Shown here piece after piece: positions 58,384-64,000 of a stretch of DNA of 64,000 bases. This DNA is from Tetradesmus obliquus. Its lineage: Eukaryota; Chlorophyta; Chlorophyceae; Sphaeropleales; Scenedesmaceae. The stretch covers positions 5,168,501 through 5,232,500 of the forward strand of contig CP126191.1 of assembly GCA_030272155.1 (NCBI GenBank). The letters run 5' to 3'. Made by a program: the position numbers and the translations under genes. Under the pieces are notes generated by a model. The model searched no databases, was not told the DNA's origin, and saw only the letters and a program-made list of their open reading frames with translations. Position 1 is the stretch's first letter, and every line of letters starts with the position of its first letter.

Positions 58384-61300
58384 TCAAGCCACCAGCACCG
58401 GCTCCTTTGCAGCCTCCACCACCTCTGCAGGGACCACTGCAGGCACCTCCACAGGAACAGCAAACACCTTGGCGTTCACAGCCGCCACCCAGATCTTCAG
58501 CGGGCCTGCTGCCGAGGCATCAAACGTCAGCGCGGTGCCTGCAGGCACAAACACAATGGTGCCGCGGTGCAGCTCTGCCTGCTGCTGCAGCGCTGCATCC
58601 TTCACGCTGCTGCTGCCCTCCGCTGCCGTGGCTGAGCCTGCTCCAGCATGCACCAGCAGCAGCAGCGGGCCGTGATTGGTCGGCACCGTCACGCTCTCCC
58701 CTGCAGGCGCCTCAATGTGCTGGATCTCAAACTCGTCGAAAGGCGGGCGGTAGGCCTTGACGTGATCGTGCACCGGCTGCCCCTTCAGCACCTCAGGCAC
58801 GCCCGTGTTGTATGTGAGGCTCTCACACAGCACGGCAGTGTCCCTGCATGCAAACAAGCAGCCAAGGGTACAGCCAGTTTATCATCAGACAAGGAACATA
58901 CTTGTCGCTGGATTTTTTTTGTCACTGACAGAGGCATAGGCAGCGCCGCCAGATCATTGCAACTCCTTGCGCACGTGCACGTGCATGTACATGCAATGCA
59001 TGACATGCGAGCATGTTGCAGGAACATGCCAACACCCCTTGGCCACTGGAGTGCAAGCGTGCACCTTCGATAGGACAGCACTGCTTGTGCACAAAGCATC
59101 ATCAAGCGCGGCGGACTTGACAGCCACCATCCCCACCTTTGCCACAGTCATCTCGAACTGCATCACTGCTGTTGTTTGCGCTCGCACCTGAACTTGGGCG
59201 TCAGCCCAGCGCGGATGACGTTGTCGCTGGCCGCCATGCACTCCACCAGCTCGCCGCTGACGTACGCGTGGGGCTCGTTGGCTGCGAGGTAGATGGCCTC
59301 ACCGGGTGCCAGCCGCACCTGCACAGTCAGTCACGCGGTCATTTACGTTGACATCACAGGCATTGTACACGCATACTACAACAAACATATGCATGGGTGG
59401 GCGGCGGCTAGCCAGTTGCGTGGAAACTTCTACAGGCGGCAGTTGCTGCTGCTTCCCTCAAGTCACACGGCATTGACAACTCCACAGCATTGACGATTCT
59501 ACAAGTCAGCACGCAGCAGAAGCCTGGCACGCACCTGGTTCAGGAAGAACGCGCTGAGCACTCCGACATCATTGGGGTACTGCTGGTTGAGGCGCAGCAC
59601 CAGCGCCTCCTTTTCGCTGAGTGCCCTGCCTGCAGCCTCCTGGTTCAGCCGCTGCACTAGTGTGTCAATTGCGCCAGCCACCTTCTCAGCATCGCAGGTC
59701 ATCAGCGCAGTGAACGCAGCCTTCAGCGCCTGCAGGGACAGGGAGCCAGGTGCATGCAAGGAGTGGTTGAGTGATGGGATGAATGCTGCGGGGAAAGCAC
59801 ATGTAGCTGAAGCAGTTGGCTGGTGGTTACAGCTGGCATCAGTCACTGCAGCCTCTCAAGCTGAGCACCCCATCTGGTTTCCTTGTCATTCCCTGCTGTC
59901 TGGTTGAACACCACAGTGCTGCTCAACTCACGTGATTATTGCATTGCACCACTGCTGCTGCAAAAGGTCATTGCTATTTGGTAACAGCTGAGCCCCACCT
60001 ACGGTATCTGTTGCACACAGCAGCAGCTACCTGCATATCCAGCAGCGTTGCATCCGTGCTTTGCATGCACAGCTGCAATGCTGTCATGCCATCAGTTCAG
60101 ACAGTGCCACAAGCTGCCAACTTCGCTGCTGACACCAATTCTGCTGGGTCAATGCCGTCTTGCCACTCACGGGCTTGGCCTGCTCCTCCTCTGCTTCCAA
60201 GAAGGCGCTGGCAGCCTCCTCGCCCACACACAGCCGCAGCTCAGGCTGCTGCTGCAGCTGCTGCTTCAGCTCAGCATTGCTGACAAAGCCGCACAGCGCC
60301 TCAAAGTCCTCCAGCGCCAGCGCCATCTCAGGCTTGTGGTTGTCATCTTTGTAGTCCTGCCAGCAGACCAAGCGTGGATGACAGCAGCAGGTACAGCAAA
60401 GCACAAGCAGCCAATGGACACGGTGTGCATGAGGGCTGTTAGGAAGGCTTGAGCGGTACTGTTCGAGCCGTGCAGGCGCACATTGATGCCTGCACTGCCA
60501 AAACCACCACAGCAACTGCACATTCATCCAAAAATGCTGTGTGCATCCACAGCTGGTCATGTAGTGAGGTGAACCTTGTCTAAACCGTTCCAGTGAATGC
60601 AGTGCTTGTAGCAAAAGCAAGGCCGCCGGAATCACACCTAGGAGCAGAGATGTCCTGCACACTGCGAATTGTTGGCTAGTGCGGCAGCTCATGCTTCGGC
60701 GCACCTGCGGCTGCTGAGCATGCAGCTTCTCAGCCAGCTTCTTGTCTGGGTGTGACTGAATTGACAGTGCAGTCTGGACTGATAGCACCTGCAATAGCAG
60801 CGCAGACACGATGTGCGCCTGGATGCCCTGGCAATGTAAACTGTATATGCATGCACAGCCAGGCAAGCCCGCGCCTTCTATGCACAATCAGCACAATCAA
60901 CGGATATCTCACAAGTTAGGCTTAGGCTGGCCACATGGAAGCAATACACAGCAGACAAGCACCTTGAACAGGTAGGGCAGGTCAGTGCCAAAGCGCTTTA
61001 GCACCGCTTCTCCCAGTGCCTCAGGGTGCGCCTCAATCCACTCCTTCAGTGTAGAATCCTGCCCTGAGATCACTGCTGGACCGCTGGGATGTGTACCCAT
61101 CCTGCAAGAAAGGTGAAACACAACATCAGCGGGTCAATGTGTTTGACAGTAGCAGCAGCAAGCTATTCTGGCGCTTTTAGCCAACTGCCTGCCTGCTAGG
61201 TGCCTCACCAGAGCTCCGCAAAGGGCTTTGACTCATCTATGGTTGATCCGTTCAATCCAGCGAGCTTTGCAACCTGCGTTTGGTGATCAAGGGCTCGGAA

Positions 61301-61417
61301 AGACGTTCACGCACGACGTTGGGTGCGCACTCAGTCCTTGCATCGCCAGGTCACCTCGCTCTTCTCCGCTGGTCTTCCCCAAGCATAATTCTGTGCTGGA
61401 CAACGCAGAGAAATCAT
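58384..61417 (-). CDS. PMI: Mannose-6-phosphate isomerase (type I PMI)
   Basis: PMI is the zinc enzyme interconverting fructose-6-phosphate and mannose-6-phosphate, the entry to GDP-mannose for glycans and ascorbate. Eight exons join in phase: 61417-61355, 61273-61209, 61101-60963, 60788-60705, 60356-60171, 59729-59535, 59318-59188 and 58843-58384, giving 440 residues. The short first exon supplies CPAQNYAWG, the family N-terminus. Zinc ligands match the Candida enzyme in identity and spacing: Gln100 and His102 (SIQSHPDKK), Glu127 (DNHKPE) and His261 (NEPHAYVSG). Catalytic Arg280 lies in [12 protein letters not shown]. The C-terminal domain is a cupin-like beta barrel ([14 protein letters not shown]). 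No transit or signal peptide is apparent, so the enzyme is probably cytosolic. It is head-to-head with the kinase gene. Confidence 0.95.
58968..58995. other. 28-base alternating purine-pyrimidine tract
   Basis: From 58968 to 58995 every step alternates pyrimidine and purine (TGCGCACGTGCACGTGCATG and onward), a composition prone to Z-DNA. It lies in the last PMI intron. Confidence 0.7.
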
Positions 61418-61995
61418 TTTATCTTTTTTCTAGCAATACGTTGTGGATAGTGGACGGTAGCAGGACAAGGCAGCACTGCTGCCGCAGCACGAAGGACAGT
61501 AAAGACAACCTACTGCCAAACCAAGAATAAATCACGATAGTGTTTGAGTCTGCACGCCAACCTTCTGTCTGTTGGATTTGAAGCCAATGACAGTCACTCT
61601 CGCTGAAACAGGCACACAGACACACTGCACTGGTGCTGCTATTCCGACAATGCTTATCTCTTCAAACTCAGTATTGCCGCTTGCATCTGACAGGAACAAC
61701 ACAGATCGTGCCCGCTAGGCTGCACACCCTTCCTGGAGCTGTCCTGCTGCTGTTCACAGTGCACAACCCCCACAACAAGCAGTTTGAATCTTAGAGGGGC
61801 GATGCAACGTTGAAACAAGGCACAACTGAACAAACTGGTTGTTTGATCTTTCTAGCTGCTGGTTTGGCACACAACACTCATGTCATCAGCAGCAGGAGTA
61901 TTGAGTAGCGCTGCAGCAGCACACCCTACATGGCAGTACATGACCACCCAAGGCTCTTGAAGGGTAGCAGCTAGCAGCTGAACAGCAGGAACAGG
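61418..61995. promoter_or_regulatory. Putative shared promoter of PMI and the CK1-like kinase
   Basis: The start codons of two divergent genes are 578 bases apart. The interval is AT-richer than the flanks and shows no obvious coding frame. No specific element was recognised. Confidence 0.4.
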
Positions 61996-64000
61996 ATGCC
62001 GCTGTTGCACCTCAACGACACTGTGAGGGATGACAGCAACCGCAGCTACAAGGTCACGCGCAGGCTTGGCGAGGGGCAGTTTGCAGAAGTCTGGGAAGTC
62101 AGGCTGCCTGGCACTGATCTGCACGTAAGTAGCAGACCAGGCTTGCAGGAAGCGATGCTTTACGCAGCAGCGGTCAACCCTAGCTGCTGTATGCAACAGC
62201 TGCAGCAACCAGCGCATCTGCCTTCCGTGTTCCTCTGCATGCAGTGCTAATCGTGCCTGCTGCACCTCTCCTGTGCTGCAGTATGCTCTCAAGCTGGAAA
62301 AGCGGAAAGACCGCAACACAGTCAGGGCGGAATACAAGGCAAGCATACTGCTGCAGTAGATTGTACTGTGGGCCGCAGGCAGCAAGCCAGGCGGCCTGCC
62401 CTTGAGCAACAGCGTGACACGCAGGAGTGCACTTGGCCAGCAGCAGGTGCAAGTCACAGGCAGTGCTACAGCATCATGTGCAGCGCTGCCAGCTGTTACC
62501 CCTGCAGCAGAGGTGCTGCTCTCATGCACATGCCGTGTGGCTTGCAGGTGATGAAGAAGATAGCGCAGTCTGGCGGCTGCAGCCAGGTGGTGGCAGTGGA
62601 GGGCTCTGGCATGCACCAGGAGCGCTTCTTCATGCTGCTGCAGGTGGGCAAGGGCTTGCACACAGTGCTAGCTGCACAGTACAGCTTGTGGATAACACAC
62701 CTGGTGGTGCAGGGTGGGGGGCAGTTGTGTTCCTGCAAGGCATTGGTGGGCCACACAGCAGCAGTCACAGGCAGCAGGCTGCTGGCGTACGCTTGTTGAC
62801 AACAGCAGACAAAGGCCAATGTTGCAGGGCACGCTCTGAAATGCAGCGCGTGACAGCGCACGCTTGCAATGCACCTGACAATGCAGTGTCAGGCGGATGT
62901 ATCTTGATATTGACACCCCATCCGGTACCAAGTCATTCACTGAGCACATGGCGCAGCAGTGCAAGGGTGCTCATATCACCGTGCCTGCTGCACAACCGTA
63001 TGTCACTGCAACCTATTGTGCCTTGCACCTGGCACTGCCGTGTGAGCTGCACTGTGCTGCTACCGCCACTCCTTGCTGCTGTGTTAGCTTGCTGGCGAGA
63101 CGCTGTACGATGCGCGCAAGGCGGGGCACGGCAGGCTGGACCTGCCCACTGTGAAGGCAGTGGGGCTGAGCACGCTGAGCGCCATACAGCAGCTGCACGA
63201 GCAGCACATCATCCACAGAGACATCAAGCCCGCCAATTTTGTCATCGACCCGCCGAACGCTGCAGCTGGCAAAGGTGCGCGGCCTGCAGCTGCGGCGTGG
63301 CGGGTGCTTCATCCCTGCTGCTTTGTTGGCTCCAACTGTGTTGTACGCCGCCACTTGTAAGGCTCTATATCATCAGTCCCATGTGCTGCGTGCGGCACCG
63401 CTGCTGGTGTCGCGTAACACGTCTCACGCGGCCGTTGTTGCAATGCGTCCTCAGGTTCGTGGCTGCTCATCGATTTTGGGCTGGCGCGCCGCTACACAGA
63501 CGAGGCAGGCAGCCACCTGCCGCAGCGCAGCGATGCGTCCTTCCGCGGCAGCACCACCTATGCCTCTGTGCATGCGCACAAGGACGAGGACTTGAGCAGG
63601 CGCGATGACCTGTGGTCGTGGCTGTACATGCTGGCGGAGCTGCTGGAGGGTGAGGGGAGGCGGGCTGCGCAGGCTGGCTTGGTGACTTTTGTTTGCCTGG
63701 CACTGTTGTTTGCTGTGCAGTGCTGCTGGCAACTGTTCATGGTCAACTGCTTGGCAAATATTGTGTGTCTTTGGTTCTGGCCTCACCTGTAGCAATGGTG
63801 GTTCCTGTGTGGTTGTATACTGGCCAAAGATCTTTGCTCGTGCTGCTGCCGCCGCTGCTGCTGCTGATCAGGCTGGCTGCCATGGCGGCTGGACAAAGAA
63901 GGCGGCGAGCAGCAGCCCCAGGACCGGGACAAGGACAAGCACTGGGTGCAGCAGCAGAAGGAGCTGTGCATCCAGGACCCTCACAGGCTGTCACGCAGCG
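61996..64000 (+). CDS. Casein-kinase-1-type protein kinase (tau-tubulin-kinase-like), truncated by the window end
   Basis: Six exons join in phase: 61996-62124, 62282-62338, 62548-62643, 63088-63274, 63455-63649 and 63872 to beyond 64000. The catalytic core looks intact: glycine loop GEGQFAEV (residues 25-32), ATP-anchoring Lys47 in YALKLEK, catalytic loop HRDIKPAN (137-144, Asp139), and DFG at 163-165 (LLIDFGLARRY). CK1-group features replace the usual APE motif: FRGSTTYASVHAHKDEDLSR, RDDLWSWLYMLAELLEG and LPWR. This block resembles tau-tubulin kinases more than classical CK1. The start MPLLHLNDTVRDDSNRSYKV places the glycine loop at the usual distance. The second intron begins with GC rather than GT. 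The rest of the kinase domain and any tail lie outside the window. Confidence 0.9.

Noticed and set aside
1-64000. CRISPR array, phage, transposase or reverse transcriptase genes
   Set aside because: Repeats are microsatellites or two-to-three-copy minisatellites without spacers of equal length, and no frame resembles a transposase, integrase or reverse transcriptase.

Overview
The window is nuclear DNA from a eukaryote, most probably a chlorophyte green alga (Chlorophyceae is my best guess). The signs are intron-dense genes with GT-AG introns mostly of about 80-400 bases, GC-rich coding sequence full of Gln/Ala/Ser runs, very dense CAG/CTG microsatellites, the chlorophyte poly(A) signal TGTAA shortly after several stop codons, and a nuclear gene for plastid ribosomal protein bS20 with a transit-like leader. 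I saw no rRNA, tRNA, CRISPR array, bacterial operon or intact mobile element. Gene models were built by hand from reading frame, splice-site consensus and phase matching. Spans are therefore exon 1 to stop, introns included.

Layout, left to right. At 1-69 is the possible tail of a plus-strand gene. Five minus-strand genes follow: a coiled-coil protein rich in Arg-Pro-x-Ser/Thr motifs (1180-5108); a 2,454-residue low-complexity protein with a possible PH-like C-terminus (6143-14732); a MYND zinc-finger protein (15383-19253) that carries two in-frame stop triplets; a formin with FH1 and FH2 domains (19837-25260); and an intronless basic protein with a PP1-docking-like RVSF motif (27923-29266). 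On the plus strand come a small helical protein (29564-30698) and TFIID subunit TAF4 (32071-36063). On the minus strand are glycerophosphocholine acyltransferase GPC1 (37449-39597) and plastid bS20 (40145-41482). Head-to-head with bS20 is the large plus-strand WDR11 gene (41894-52765, about 22 exons). On the minus strand are a patatin-like lipase (54222-57029) and mannose-6-phosphate isomerase (58384-61417). Head-to-head with the latter is a CK1-type protein kinase (61996-64000) that runs off the window.

The genes do not form a pathway. They are ordinary housekeeping functions: transcription initiation, plastid translation, lipid and sugar-phosphate metabolism, actin assembly and membrane trafficking. 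The strongest genome-level pattern is the distribution of the trinucleotide repeat. In the sense strand exons carry CAG (poly-Gln), while at least seven introns in five genes end in a (CTG)n tract that runs into or close to the CAG of the 3' splice site. Other points of interest are the formin's loss of a highly conserved lasso tryptophan, the two in-frame stops in the MYND gene, a GC-AG intron in the kinase gene, several perfect palindromes, and minisatellites in introns and intergenic DNA.
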